A model generated the notes under the pieces. It ran no database searches. It worked only from the letters and a program-made list of their open reading frames with translations, and had not been told where the DNA came from. The position numbers and the translations under genes are program-made. A DNA stretch of 28,666 nucleotides, taken from positions 1-28,666 of the forward strand of contig CAXKVV010000688.1 of the NCBI GenBank assembly GCA_964058805.1. Reading direction: 5' to 3'. This document shows positions 1 to 11,613 of this stretch, one piece after another; positions within the stretch are counted from its first letter, which is position 1, and the number at the start of each line of letters is the position of its first letter. The stretch comes from Schoenoplectus triqueter. Lineage: Eukaryota; Streptophyta; Magnoliopsida; Poales; Cyperaceae.

Positions 1-3000
1 ATACAATATTTTTATTTAATTTAAATAAATTACAATTAAGATTAATGATATTAAATTGGATGGTAAAAATATTATATAAAATAAGTTGCATATAAAGCTA
101 TTATTGTGAATAGCTCTAGACTCTAGTACATGAATAATAAAGTTAATATCACCCATGAATATGAATAATTGTCTCTTAACATTTTTCCTATATTAATTTA
201 TTCAAGTATAGTACACATAGCTGTGTTGTTTTTCCTTTTCCCAAATTATCGGTCGGAAAACGCTAAATTACAACATCGTTAAAAGCTTGCTGAAATTAAG
301 GCTCTCGCAAGTGAGAAATGATGTGAAACAGACAAAACAAAATCCATAATGCAAGAAATGTAACGGAGGAGGAATCACGAGGATTGTATTTGACAATAGT
401 ACATGCTATATGAAAAATTGAATATGATGAAGTGGCACGTCGGCACTGGTCCCACCCAATTGTTGGCTGCAGCTTTGATTATTTGTCATACTTCTACCAA
501 TAAATAAAGTATTTATTGAGGAGAAGGAATATAATATATACATGGACAACGAATTAATTTGAAGGTTATCACGGCCTATGTATGAACAGTTTCGAAAATA
601 AATGTTTTAAGCAAATTTACATTTATAGTCTAGATGAGTCAGTGTCCAATTTTTGGTATAATTTAAAGAATTATTTCGTTATCAATTGAGTGTTGATAAA
701 ATTAATTCGTTAATTTTACGAATCCTTTGATAAATATTTAATAATTATTAAATTGGAACTAATTGTATACACGTCATATTCAAATTAAAGTGAACATATT
801 ACATTTTTTTCTTGTTGACTTTCAATTGTTTTCATTGACTTCGGTGCCTAAAAAAACACTTTTAATAAGGATCTTAACTAATATCAAGAGTTAATATTAA
901 TATACTAATTTTATCAAAAATATTAAATTATAATTATGACTTTCACAATAAAATAACTTAAATATTTATGGAGGCCTAATATTTTTTTTGGTAAGAAAAC
1001 TTAAATATTATACAATAAAATACTGCATATCCATTTTTACTTTGAAAATGAAATGCTTCACATTGCACCCAATTTGACGTACGTAGATTCCCATGTATTT
1101 CTTTTATTATCATTATCATGAAATAAACGACACATCACAATTCATATTATGGGCGAGCAGCGAGATGCATGCTAGAAAACTTAGTTGAACTGAAGTTTAC
1201 AAATAAACATGTCTCAATAATTAGACATAACCAGAATGTATTTCAAATTGATAAAACTCTAAGGTTATATGCGCACTGAATTGAGAGAATTGTCGACCAT
1301 GTACTGATTTATTTCAGTAATCACATGGGAAGGACACAGCATGACGAGGCTGTGCTGGAGAGAGGTGGCGGATCAGATCAGGTAGCATATGCCTTTGTAG
1401 TTCGTTCTAATCTAATTTGTTGATGTGTATCAGTGTATGACAGGACATCATCTCTTATCACTTTGACATATGGTATGAACAAACATAACGAAGGAATTTG
1501 TATTCTATTTTCAGTTTTTCACATTCTCATGTTACAAATTTCATGGAGTCTGTTCGGTTGTCTGAGAACAAGTGGAAATGAAAATGGATTTAATTCTTTT
1601 TCTCATATAGTGTTGGGCTGTTATTTTGGGAACAAGTTAAGTAGCATTCGCTATTAAATAAAATGTCATTAAATATGGTATATTATATATTTCAACATTT
1701 TGTTATAAAATATAAAGACTACCATCAAAGTTCGTATTTCTTTTGACGTGCATGACATATCAAATATAGTTATAAATAATTTTGTTATATATATTAAACA
1801 CTGAACTTTAAAGTTATAAATAATTTTTATAATAATTATCAACAATCTATTTGAACCTATGTTGCATACTTGCATGCAACGCAAGTCTACAAAGTGCTGG
1901 ATAAAGTTTGAAATCTGTAAATGACTGCATCTACAGTTATCAAAAGTGAATTATCAGGCCTCAATTTGACAAAACAACTCTTATAACGGCCCATCTTGAG
2001 GTAGCCCATTAGATTTCAGCATCACCATCGCATCTAAAATTCTAATAATAGATATGAAGATACATGATTTTGGGGTTGGGCTCCTCCCCAATTGGGAATT
2101 ATATCACCCGCGGAGCTGAAAAAGTTTCGCAGATGTTGTTTTTTTGATTTGTACGGTCCGATTATTTATTAACGGTTCTGATTTAACAGTAATAAATATT
2201 TTTGTGCATCAAAATTCGTATTTAGACTTCCCCACAGCCATTGTGATTTTCCTGCGAAGATCTCCGCACAGAAAATATCCGCAGAGAATACTGATCCTCC
2301 CAATTGGTACAGAATCACTGGAGAGTTTCTGCACCCTTCAAATGTTTATACGTGGCCTAACTTTTACTTGGCAATGTATATTCTGTTAAGGTGATATTGT
2401 GGAGAGAAACTTTTATTGGTCTCTTTTTAATCATTGAAGCTATTTCTAATACTATGTATTAACAAAGTAATTGTTTTTACTGCCTCATGGTTAACGACTT
2501 TATAAATGAAAAAGCAGTGTCATAACGGACAAACTTGATTAAAACATGTCTTAATATATTTGTGCTCTTCCGTAAAAAAACATTTTTGTATTTTATCTTT
2601 ATTTAAAGAAAACATAGAACATAATTAGTCTCCCTTTTTTTTCCTTAAGAACAAAATTTATATATATTTGGGTGGCAAACTTTTATAACATTACTATTTT
2701 GAATAAATGCATTTTAATCTATGACTTAATTACTAAAAATTAAGAATTGAGAAATTTCTCAACAAAAAATCTTAAAAAAGTGATTATAGTACTATGTTGA
2801 TTAAATTAGAAACGGAAATGTAAGGTAACAACAACAAAAAAAAATGTTCCATGAATTAATCACTTTTCTGAGTTAGTAAATTTGCCGCACAAATTGAAAT
2901 GCATCTCTGACATCATGGGTGTCGTACAGATGTGTTGATATTGACAAACGAACCTTTTCCTTTCTACTTTCTTTTACTTTCTGAAATCCACGTGTCAATA

Positions 3001-6000
3001 TCTAAAGAAAGCAGGGACTCTTCAGTGAATCCATACAATTGGAGAGGAATCCAACCATCATGACCCCACAAAAATAATTGAACTGAATAAAAACAAAAAA
3101 TCGTCGCAATAATATATGATTTTATGTTGTATTTTCTAAAATAAATTATGCAAATAATTCCAAAACCATTTTTTTTACTAATTTGCTCTTTATAGTTTCA
3201 AAATAATCACCTTGACATTAAAAGTATCACTGATTACCGTTTGTGCCCCTTCCAAAATAACAACTTTTGTCCATTTTAAACAAAAGAAAAAGGCAAACTA
3301 TGGTATGCATAGGAAATAACAACTTTTTTTATCAGTTTAAGCAAAAAAAAGGAAAATTAATTTATTAATCAACAACAATGATTTTCACTCATAATCTTCT
3401 CCTCTAATCACAACAAAAAAATGATCTTAAATCGAAATCACTTTAAATTGAACGGTCTAAAATTGATTCTATCAATAACTCATCTCCCAAAAAAAAAATT
3501 AATTTGTAAAATATAGTGTCTATTTTGTACTTATTTTTTTGTATTTATAAAAATTTTCCGACGCTATAATTAATGTTATCTTTACGGAAACAAAAAATCA
3601 ACGGCTTTGGAAAAAAAAACAACGGCTTTAGTCGTGTGTCAGTCTTTACGGAATTGTTTTTCTTAATTTAAGCGTGTGTCAACATTACGAACGAAATATC
3701 CCGAATGATATCAAGCATTCAATATAACTATCGTATTATGTTGCAAACAATAATCTGGTAACTGGTCAGGAGGTTTTGTTAGAACATTAACGAAAAGCAC
3801 GAGATATTGTATTGAATTGATAAAGACTGTTTTAAACTAAGAGAATCAGACTTTGATGTAATGACAAAATACAACATTCTCCGTATCAAAAAAATTGTGA
3901 GTTTGAAATCTGAATAAAATTTTTTTATAAATAATTATAAAATTTAAAAACTTAACTCTAATCTTTCCAATCAAAAAAACAGTTTTAAACTAATAGCATC
4001 CTACAAACCCTGCTACAATTGCAAGCTACCAAGCCGGATACATAGACTCACGCACAAGCTGCTTTAAATCTTTAATTAGTAGGTTCACGTTCAATCCCAC
4101 CGTCCAATTTAATTATTTAACCAATGAGTTGAATTAACTTGTGCTTCATCTCTTTCAACTCCAACATTCCATCGGCATGAGACACGAGTCATCAACTTCT
4201 CCTTGTGGTGTTTATTAATTTGTTACAAAGTTCATGTCTGTGATATTTCCATGAAATTTCATTTTGATAACAAAGATATAAATTGGTTAGAATCAAAAGC
4301 TGAAATTTAAAATTGTTAGTTTTCAATTGATAGAAGCAATAGTCCCCAATAGCGTACTCTAAATTTTCATGAATTCTTATACATGATAATTAAAAAAGAA
4401 TGGACCATCTTTGGATTAATTTGCTGTGTTTGAAATTGACGTATATTTAGCTAAGTAGAAACAAAAATTGAGCCCATCTTCTTAATGATTTGTTGAAGAA
4501 TTTAATCAAGATTGAAGATTCAAAGCAAAGGATTATGGATCTGAAAAAAATACTGACAACATCAAACCGAAAAGAGAAGAAAAAGAGCAAGAAAAGAACA
4601 TATTCTGAGATTTATATCTAGACCCAACAAAGTAAATGAAAAATATGAGAGAGTCAGATAAGGGATGTAATAATCTCTGAGTCATTAGCTAAATTATACG
4701 GTGGAATTGAAGAAAAACAGGACCTTATTTTTCTCCTACGGAATAACAACCGATGCGGATTAGGTTGATAGATATCAATATCATGCTTGAAATACGAACT
4801 CGACTTCTCAGATATGATGTTAATCATGTGAACTGAAGTATTAATGTCATGCAGTCATGCCAGTCAAAACTAACATGGAAGTTTTTAAAACAAAAAACCA
4901 AACAACTATTTAATAAGGCTCAAATGCTGCCTCTTTTGGTGCCTCCAATCTCAATTATATTTCCATTTCTTTAATTATAACAACTCTTCACTTTTCAAAA
5001 CCATGTTTAGATTTGGCATTTTATATTATTTTGTTTTATGTCAAGAGATTGCCAAAAGTAATGTTTCTTTATATATATTCTTTGTTTTTTGTTTTTATTT
5101 AATTCCTCTTTTGGAATGTGAATTTCGGAGTAGATGAATTATGCATTTTGTGAAAAGTGTATTTTTTTTTTAACGCATCAACTGGGTTCCGCTAGAAACT
5201 TGCACAAAACGTGAATGAGATGTACCTTTATTTTTATCATGTTTTAAAAAAACATTCTTTTTCATATGTCAGCACAATTGCTGTATTAATCAAACATTGC
5301 AGGTTTTATTAATTAAATTGTATGTCGGAGTTCTATTCCCCAATAGATAAGAACGTTATATTTCTATGGTACAAACTACAAAAAAGTGAACAAGCATACA
5401 GCCATCTAAAAAATTGATTCATTCCCTTTTCCTGAAAGAAAATTAGTTAACTGTGCCAACATAAACTGACTGGAGGCATATTTGCTGTTGAGAAATTCAA
5501 AATAAAATGACTGGAGGTTATAAAAACATCTTCAATGAAATTTAATATTTTTTTAACATGACTGGTGGTATAAATACTTTTCGACAAGCAAGTCATAAAT
5601 ACTTGTCAAACATCTTCAATAATTGACCTAGTTGAATATTTTTTTAAACAGAAAACAACACAAATGCTGCACCACGGACAAGCTAGACAGCTATCAATGG
5701 AATTGTGTTTGCTATCTCCTTTGTTGTGGACAGCTATCATAATTGTGTGCTTGCTCTCTCTTTGTTTGTGTATTTTTTGAGGAATTTCTCTTATTTTTCT
5801 CCCCGAATGCCGGATTACTTTTGGCTTTTATTGAACATTTCATGCTCTTTTGCTGATTGCTAATTCTTGTATTGTCAGCTTAGGTTTCATTAAAAATTCT
5901 TCTGAACTCGAATAATCCAAAAAACTTTTTTTAAAGAAATAAAATACAAGCAAATATATAAATGCAAAGTCAGACATACTATTTATATTTGTGTATTTCT

Positions 6001-6016
6001 TGCGGGAAAAAAGCAA
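1..6016. other. AT-rich intergenic DNA, no recognisable gene
   Basis: I see only AT-rich, stop-dense sequence on both strands with many homopolymer A and T runs. Short ORFs at 1433-1657 (plus), 1669-1884 (minus) and 2144-2389 (plus) show no domain, no codon bias and no clear splice context. A slightly richer stretch near 1320-1382 ends in a consensus-like donor (CAG then GTAGCA) and could be an old exon scrap, but nothing identifies it. The 5460-5660 segment repeats the short phrase TGACTGG three times. No transposon ends could be defined. Confidence 0.7.
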
Positions 6017-6345
6017 TTGCGTGTAGGCTTAGGCACCCCACCCGCGAGGTCTGGACCAGGGCAAGGTGTGAAGTTGAAACTTCGTGCCTCGCCAAGGAAG
6101 TCGATGAGTGTTGCCCTTCTTAGTTGGGGGGTTGGGATCGGGAGGGGGCCGCGATGCTCCACGTATCCCGGCCTTAGCCGGCCTGAGTCTCGACCAAAAG
6201 GGAGCGGGGTCGGGAGGGTGCAGCGAGACGTCCAGAGTCCCAGCCGGGAGTGGAGGGGCGGGGTCGAGAGGGGTCAGCGAGACGTCCCAGGTCTCGGTCT
6301 CCCGAACCCTCTCCACCCCTTCCGACCCCGCGTCCAGAGTCCCAA
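6017..6345. repeat. GC-rich island with a 54-bp tandem repeat
   Basis: A sharply bounded GC-rich block sits in AT-rich DNA; base composition changes abruptly on both sides. Inside it a unit is repeated at 54-bp spacing: GGGGTCG at about 6206 and 6260, and GCGAGACGTCC at 6223 and 6277. Four overlapping ORFs on both strands are explained by the lack of AT-rich stop codons and have no protein features. It shares the phrase GGGAGGGGGCCG with the GC-rich block near 11040, so the two may be distantly related, but this is only a short match. Confidence 0.7.
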
Positions 6346-6699
6346 AATATATAATCTATTTTTGTTAATTTATAATTCATATCTAACTATTAATTTGAGT
6401 CGTGCTTTCTAAATTTTTTTGCATTTGATCTAATCTGCACAATACATTATAAATATCAAAATTTTCTAAGGCGTCAAATTTTATATATTTTAGAACACTT
6501 AATCTAAGATTAGAAAATAAAGAATGCAGAATTCTAATGCTTTTTCACAGATTTTTTTAACTGGATGTAAAATAATAAGAAAATAAAAAATTGATATGGA
6601 ATAGACTTATATTTGAAAAACTTAGAAAACAATAAAAAAGTAGTAAACTCTTTTGATATATAACATAGCAAGTAGCTTAAGTCAATTGTTCATGCATGA
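6346..6699. other. AT-rich spacer, nothing recognised
   Basis: AT-rich sequence between the GC island and the first TA microsatellite. No ORF, repeat or regulatory motif that I can support. Confidence 0.6.
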
Positions 6700-6723
6700 A
6701 ATATATATATATATATATATATA
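6700..6723. repeat. (TA)n microsatellite, left flank of first MITE
   Basis: An uninterrupted AT/TA dinucleotide tract of about 24 bp abuts the first base of the 403-bp MITE. Together with the tracts at 7127-7158 and 7562-7617 it forms the target context of both elements. Confidence 0.9.
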
Positions 6724-7123
6724 GAGTGAGGCTATGGTGCTTCGCGAAGTACAAAACCTCCCGTGCTTCGCGTCCGTATCTCGAATTTGAAAGTTCATAC
6801 GCTCGATCCAAACCGTTGAACATGATCTTCATATTGAAATATCTTTGGAGATCAAATTTTATATTTTTTTGAATTTTTTTACTATTTTTTAAATGAGTAT
6901 AAAATTTGCTGATCTAACGATTTCTGCACCATCCAAAACTAGCGATTTTGTACCCATCTAAAAAATAGCAAAAAAATTCAAAAAAATATAAATTTTGATC
7001 TCCAAAGATAGTTCAATATGAAGATCATGTTCAACGGTTTGGATCGGGCATATGAACTTTCAAATTCGAGATACGGACGCGAAGCACGGGAGGTTTTGTG
7101 CTTCGCGAAGCACCATAGCCTCA

Positions 7124-7126
<3 letters not shown>
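6724..7126. mobile_element. Near-palindromic MITE, copy A, in TA microsatellite
   Basis: The element is 403 bp and folds on itself almost end to end. The first 26 bases (from GAGTGAGGCTATGG) are the exact reverse complement of the last 26. The outer parts hold the 12-bp palindrome CTTCGCGAAG plus flanks and the phrase GCTTCGCGTCCGTATCTCGAA, mirrored at the far end. The middle has mirrored A-rich and T-rich runs around a short unpaired loop near 6915-6945. There is no coding capacity. The (TA)n flanks recall the Micron-type plant MITEs that reside in TA microsatellites; family membership is inferred from architecture only. The long stem could be transcribed into a small-RNA-like hairpin. Confidence 0.88.

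Positions 7127-7158
<32 letters not shown>
7127..7158. repeat. (TA)16 microsatellite between the twin MITEs
   Basis: An exact run of TA dinucleotides, 32 bp long, joins the end of MITE copy A to the start of copy B. It may be a shared target site made when one element inserted into the TA tract flanking the other. Confidence 0.95.
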
Positions 7159-7161
<3 letters not shown>

Positions 7162-7558
7162 TAATGCTATGGTGCTTCGCGAAGCAAAAATTTTTTTGTG
7201 CTTCGCGTCCGTATCTCGAATTTAAAAGTTCAAACGGCCGATCCAAACCGTTAAGCATCATCTTCATATTGAAATATCCTTGGAGATCAAATTTTATATT
7301 TTTTTGAATTTTTTTGATATTTTTTAGATGGGTACAAAGTCGCTTGTTTTGGATGGTACAGAAATCTTTAGATCAACAAACTTTGTACCCATCTAAAAAA
7401 TATCAAAAAAATTCAAAAAAATATAAAATTTGATCTCCAAGGATATTTCAATATGAAGATGATGTTCAACGGTTTGGATCGGCCGTTTGAACTTTTAAAT
7501 TCGAGATACGGACGCGAAGCACAAAATTTTTTTTGCTTCGCGAAGCACCGTAGCATTA

Positions 7559-7561
<3 letters not shown>
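7159..7561. mobile_element. Near-palindromic MITE, copy B, in TA microsatellite
   Basis: This element is also 403 bp and in the same family as the copy at 6724-7126. The ends read GAGTAATGCTATGGTGCTTCGCGAAGCA and its mirror, with one change near the tip (CTATGG against CTACGG). It keeps the internal phrases for TCTCGAATTT, GATCCAAACCGTT and TTGGAGATCAAATTTTATA on both arms. It differs from copy A in subterminal bases (GTAATG instead of GTGAGG; AAAATTTTTTTG instead of AAACCTCCC), so the two are not a fresh tandem duplication but two diverged family members. ORFs at 7413-7668 on both strands simply read through the stem and the TA tract. Confidence 0.88.

Positions 7562-7617
<56 letters not shown>
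7562..7617. repeat. (TA)28 microsatellite, right flank of second MITE
   Basis: An uninterrupted TA run of 56 bp, the longest of the three tracts. It is a likely hotspot for length variation between individuals. Confidence 0.95.
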
Positions 7618-7619
<2 letters not shown>

Positions 7620-8581
7620 GAGACCCATTTCGATGTCTTTGAAAATTATTATTATTCAACGACATTAAAAAAAATCATCGGAGAATCACAGGAAAACTTT
7701 TTTTAATTGTTACTGTTGTTCAGACTGTATCTCTACAGTGCAGCGGTCCAGCACCGTCCGAAATTAATATACTATGCAAATAAATTAGAATTGATAATTG
7801 AATTACGTTTCTGGTATTAATAATTTCATAGATTTTTTGTAGTTACCCTAATTACGTTTCTAAATTTGTAAGTTTCTACTCTGTATGTACATATATTTAA
7901 TTAATATAATTTTAAAAAAATTACATGATAACTGATCTCACATCTCTACGAAATAACAAATATACAAATCGAGAATAAAATATAAAAAAAATAATATATT
8001 TCCAATGAAAGTTATATTTTTAATAAATTAAAAAGATTCAAGTTGCACCTAAGTTCTCAATTACCTCGATAGACATGATCAAACTTCGATAAATCCCAGA
8101 AGTATTTAACCATCCGTCAAATAATTTGAATTTTTATAAGGATGTAGCTTAAAGCATATTAATGATGAAATATCAATCGAATATTCAAATTTCAAATTGA
8201 CAAAAATTTGTACATATCTCATCTAAATAGTTCCACAACTATATTATTTTTTATTTGAACGTAAAATGTTACCATAAAAAAATGATTTATACCAGAAACT
8301 GTATCCAAATAATTTGCATGATACATTGAAGCGACGAAAAATGAAAACTAAGGAGACACATATTTTATGAATGATAATATTTGGGTTTGGAACAACTTAT
8401 GTTCAATATTATGTGTGGAATATCAAAAAGACAAAAATAATAATAAAGATCGGAGAGGGATTACTAGACAAATTTCGTCTTGATAATATGATAATAGAAT
8501 TTAAAATAAATATGAGAAATCTTGGAATTAGAAAAATATTTATAGATATGATGTTGGGCTTATATATTAATCATAGTTAAA
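7618..8581. other. AT-rich intergenic DNA, no recognisable gene
   Basis: AT-rich sequence with one 69-codon ORF (8371-8580, plus) made largely of Ile, Lys, Met and Asn codons, as expected by chance at this composition. No domain or repeat recognised. It ends at the outer boundary of the large inverted duplication. Confidence 0.6.
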
Positions 8582-9560
8582 ATTTCATGTAATGTTATTG
8601 CATTCCATAATCCATAAAAGAAGTTTAAATTATCATCGAAATGAATAAAAATTTTATGTTTTTTTATGAATTATCAAATAATTCTAAAGTGCATACATGC
8701 ATGTATAAGAACCATTCAACATGGGACAACTGTTTTTATGCAATCCTTAATATGTTCTTCACTGTGTTTGTGCATGATGTATCATGCTTTAATTATGCCT
8801 GATCAACTTGAACAATGAGGAAAACGTAAAGTTGCTAGGCGCTATCATCAGGTTATAGACATCTTAAAATTATCAGTATAGCGTTTTTTGTGTATTTAAA
8901 TTGAAGAGGTTGACCGGTCGACTCCATCCTTATAAAATGAAAGAAAATAAAATAAATAATTAAAAGTTTAAATGTCTTCTTTTGAATGAGAAAGAAAATA
9001 AAGAACAAAATTGTTTTGATAAAGGAACGAAAAACATTATGCTAAAATTTTGATAAGGCAACTATAACCATAGGCTCATTTTGGTACAGATGTGCTCTTT
9101 ACCTTCAAGTCATGAAAGAAACAAACTTGAAGGTATACCTTACTTTCAAGATTTCTCAAAAAGGTGAGAAAAGGGAACACTTTTAATGTTTCATATACAA
9201 TCTACAATTTGTAGCCCATTATTATGTTGTCCATTTGGGACCGATTGAGTTGTATTTTACATCTCTTCTTGTTAAGCATCCATACGCCATGGCTAATGGC
9301 TGAGAGACGAGAAATTACCAAAGCGATATAACATATGTTAAAAATAAATTAATATTGTCCCCCTCCTCCAATATTTCGAATAGAGGTCAGAACAACTAAA
9401 AACTATATTTAGCAAATAATTCTCCGAATTCAGCCAGCGATTCCAGAAAGTTCCATCTCCAATTAGCCGCTGTCCAACTAGCCGTTGTAAGATACTATCC
9501 GATCGCATGCATTAATTACTCCAATCGCCAGTTACAATCTCTCCTCCGCTCCTCCTTTCC

Positions 9561-9642
9561 TCTATAAAAATCAAAATCCCCTTCTTATTTCAAGTTCCCC
9601 CTTCTTATTTCAAACCCACTATACAGAAAGAGAGACCGAGAG
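9561..9642 (+). promoter_or_regulatory. TATA box and 5' leader of left-arm gene fragment
   Basis: CTATAAAAA at 9562-9570 is a good plant TATA box. It is preceded by a CT-rich stretch (CTCCTCCGCTCCTCCTTTCC) and followed by a purine-rich leader ending GAGACCGAGAG just before the ATG at 9643, about 80 bp downstream. A plausible transcription start lies near 9592-9600. Upstream, CTAGCCGTTGTAAG (about 9478-9492) contains the complement of an AACGG core, as in plant mitosis-specific activator elements; this is suggestive only. The same TATA box and leader occur in mirror image at 13927-14010. Confidence 0.6.
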
Positions 9643-9778
9643 ATGGAGAAAGAGAAAGAGGGCGATTTCACACCTGTTAGCTCTTGTCCTCTCTCTAAAC
9701 CTTGCTCGATGCATCTTGATTCTGCGCTTCTCCACCTTCTGGAGATTTTGTCAAAGAGACAACAACAATCCTCATCAG
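9643..9778 (+). CDS. First exon of an unidentified plant gene (left-arm copy)
   Basis: I do not recognise the family. The reading starts at the ATG 80 bp below the TATA box and runs 45 codons plus one base to a consensus donor (TCAG then GTATTC at 9779). The peptide begins MEKEKEGDF, has a Ser/Pro/Cys-rich stretch, then a Leu-rich helix-like part (SALLHLLEIL) and a QQQSSS tail. If unspliced the frame stays open to 9837. Conservation against the mirror copy is the best evidence that it once coded: the first ten codons keep frame there, and changes include conservative ones. The left copy is intact while the right one is broken. It is probably the truncated 5' end of a gene duplicated elsewhere, not a complete gene. 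Confidence 0.45.
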
Positions 9779-9891
9779 GTATTCTCTCTATCTTGTCTTT
9801 CATCTATACTTCCTATCCCTCTTTGATTGTGTGTTAACATTACATTTTCTTCATGAATTGCATACTGTCATACTAAGAGCTGAAGGGCTAG

Positions 9892-10002
9892 CAAACCACA
9901 ACACTGGTGAGCACAACACTGCGGCACCCTGAAGAGACCATGGAGTACATGACCCTTCTAGAAAAACAAGAAAATGTCTTGTGGTCTCTCAACAACGAGG
10001 TC
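9892..10002 (+). pseudogene. Second coding-like block of the left-arm gene fragment
   Basis: From 9931 the frame reads EETMEYMTLLEKQ then ENVLWSLNNEV, a credible amphipathic protein segment, and stops being conserved at a possible donor (CGAG then GTCCTC, 9999-10000). The bases just before (LANHNTGEHNTAAP) are open in a different frame that meets a TGA at 9930, so a one-base shift seems to separate the two halves. The mirror copy has the same CCCTGAAGAG junction, so any frameshift predates the duplication, or the real exon boundary lies here. An acceptor could be the AG at 9885 or 9891. No family recognised. Confidence 0.4.
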
Positions 10003-10744
10003 CTCATCTTTTCATCCTCCCTTTTAATGGATCAATTTTGATATTGCATTCTCGTCTTCTTGATAATTTTGGACGGTATTATTATTGTTGCATTAATTTG
10101 GTATTTTGTGATTTTTGCTTCAATACTCTTGGTTTCATAGGGATGGTGACAGTTACAGTTTCATTGTTTTATGTATTTGTTCTCCTTTGTGGTTTCTTTA
10201 ATCAATTAATCAAATCTATGTATTTATTGATATATTAATTAATTTAGCAATACCTGTATACAAAATAGTGATTCTTGATTTTATCTTTTTTTTGTGCTTC
10301 AATTGAAGATGAAAACAATTAGGATATTACATAGTTACATTATATGTTTTGAAGATGAAAACTATTATCTCGTCTAAACTTCTTGTTCTATCTCGCATAT
10401 TAGATATTTAGATTTCTGTCTTGATTAATTATGAATAGATCTCATTTTCTTTTTTGGGTTTGTCCATAAAATACATCACACCAGTCTTTTCTTTTCTTTG
10501 TTTTTCTAATTATTCTTGTTATGAACTTTGTGCTGTAATGCAAGAAAAGTCACATCAATAACCATCCTGGAATTCTAGTTGTTAAAGAAACAAACAACAA
10601 TTGTAAGAAGTTTCAAATTCCCCAGCCTTTTTTTTTTCAATTAACATTGTCCAAATTTGTGACAGATAAGAATATAAAAATAATATGAAGATCACTTTTG
10701 AGGGATCGCCCCAGATGCATATTGTCAGCATTTGGATCAGAAAC

Positions 10745-10796
10745 TTCCGATAAGTATATACTACTTGTATCAGATCTAATAACATGACCAGTTGCA
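10745..10796. other. Start of hairpin spacer, unique sequence
   Basis: Short AT-rich segment between the inner end of the left arm and the GC-rich block. It has no counterpart at the inner end of the right arm. Confidence 0.6.
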
Positions 10797-11343
10797 ACTT
10801 TCCAGGGTGTTTGGAGGAGGGAAGGGGGCAGCCTCACGGGAGTGGGGGGGGGGGGGGGCACAGCGCGCCCCGGGTCGGGGGTGGGAGCGGGGTTGGGAGG
10901 GGGTATCGAGGCGGGGTCCAGGTCCCTCCAGGTCCCCCCTGCCTCGGAGGGGGGGGGAGGCGGGGTCCGGGTCCCCCCGGCCTCGGAGGGGGGGGAGCGG
11001 GGTCCAGGTCCCGGCCTCGGGCTCGGGGGGGAGGGGGGCCGGGAGGGGGCCGAAACACCCCACCGCCGAGTTTGGGCACCCCCACCGGGCGTCCGGCCTC
11101 GGCACTCCCTCTCCTCGACCCCACACCCCCACCTCGACCCCACCTCGACCCCACTCGACCCCACCCTCCCGCCCCACCCCTCGAGGCCAGGGCGCACTGC
11201 ACCTCCCGACCCCGCGCACTGCACTGCCCCCTCCCGCCCCCTCCCGACTGCCCCCTCCCGCCCCCTCCCGACTGCCCCCTCCCGCCCCCCGACCCCCGCG
11301 CTCCGACGCTCCGAATGAGGCAACCCGCCTTCCCTCCTCCAAG
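10797..11343. repeat. Very GC-rich low-complexity block in the hairpin spacer
   Basis: Strand-asymmetric: G-rich on the plus strand to about 11060, then C-rich to 11343. It holds a run of 15 G at 10844-10858, imperfect repeats of GCGGGGTCC at 10911, 10960 and 10997, and three copies of a 24-bp unit CCCCTCCCGCCCCCTCCCGACTG between 11222 and 11293. The two halves are partly self-complementary (GGGGGAGGG type against CCCTCCCCC type), so the block can form a GC hairpin or G-quadruplexes. Six long overlapping Gly/Pro/Arg-rich ORFs on both strands follow from the composition and are not credible genes. Confidence 0.85.
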
Positions 11344-11613
11344 CACCTGAAAAGGAAAAAGAACGATTAAAAATGATAAACTGATCAATCCTAAAACAAA
11401 TTTGCGAAGAAAAATAATTAATTAACAAAACTAACAGAGACACTACTAGGAACCCCACCTCCCGCCCCACCCTGCTCTCCTCGCACCTGAAAAGGAAAAA
11501 GAACGATTAAAAAATGATAAACTGATCAATCCTTAAACAAATTTGCGAAGAAAAATAATTAATTAACAAAACTAACAGAGAAAAATAATTAATTAACAAA
11601 ACTAGGAACTTAC
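11344..11613. repeat. 140-bp tandem duplication joining GC-rich and AT-rich DNA
   Basis: CACCTGAAAAGGAAAAAGAACG starts at 11344 and again at 11484, a 140-bp period. The copies differ by a few bases (AAAAATG or AAAAAATG; CCTAAAAC or CCTTAAAC). The first unit ends in a GC-rich stretch (CCCCACCTCCCGCCCCACC, 11455-11473) like the upstream block. A terminal piece, AAAAATAATTAATTAACAAAACTA, is repeated once more at 11581, 30 bp after its copy at 11551, giving a second, nested duplication. Confidence 0.9.

Larger units (their letters stand above)
8582..10744 (+). repeat. Left arm of giant inverted duplication (2.16 kb)
   Basis: This arm is the reverse complement of blocks throughout 12087-16373. 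Clear anchors: ATTTCATGTAAT at 8584 mirrors ATTACATGAAAT ending at 16372; the GGTTGACCGGTCGACTCC segment near 8910 mirrors 15520-15535; the heat-type block ending TTTTGAGAAATCTTGAAAG near 14570 mirrors 9140-9160; the innermost 58 bp (10686-10743) mirrors 12087-12146 with one substitution and one 2-bp indel. The arm is shorter than its partner because it lacks two later insertions and several segments present on the right (for example 15837-16268). Beyond 8582 and inside 10744 the similarity stops abruptly. Confidence 0.95.

Noticed and set aside
6017..6412. A 131-codon Arg/Pro/Gly-rich ORF
   Set aside because: It overlaps opposite-strand ORFs in the same GC island, has an AT-rich tail with no similarity to a protein, and follows the 54-bp repeat.
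7413..7668. Two 71-codon ORFs with Ile-Tyr repeats
   Set aside because: They are translations of the (TA)28 tract and the MITE stem.
8371..8580. 69-codon Ile/Lys/Met-rich ORF
   Set aside because: Composition is that of random AT-rich DNA; no domain and no conserved partner.
10637..11470. Long Gly/Pro/Arg-rich ORFs on both strands of the GC block (up to 277 codons)
   Set aside because: Six overlapping frames are open at once because GC-rich low-complexity DNA has few stops; there is no domain, and the frames run into unrelated AT-rich DNA.
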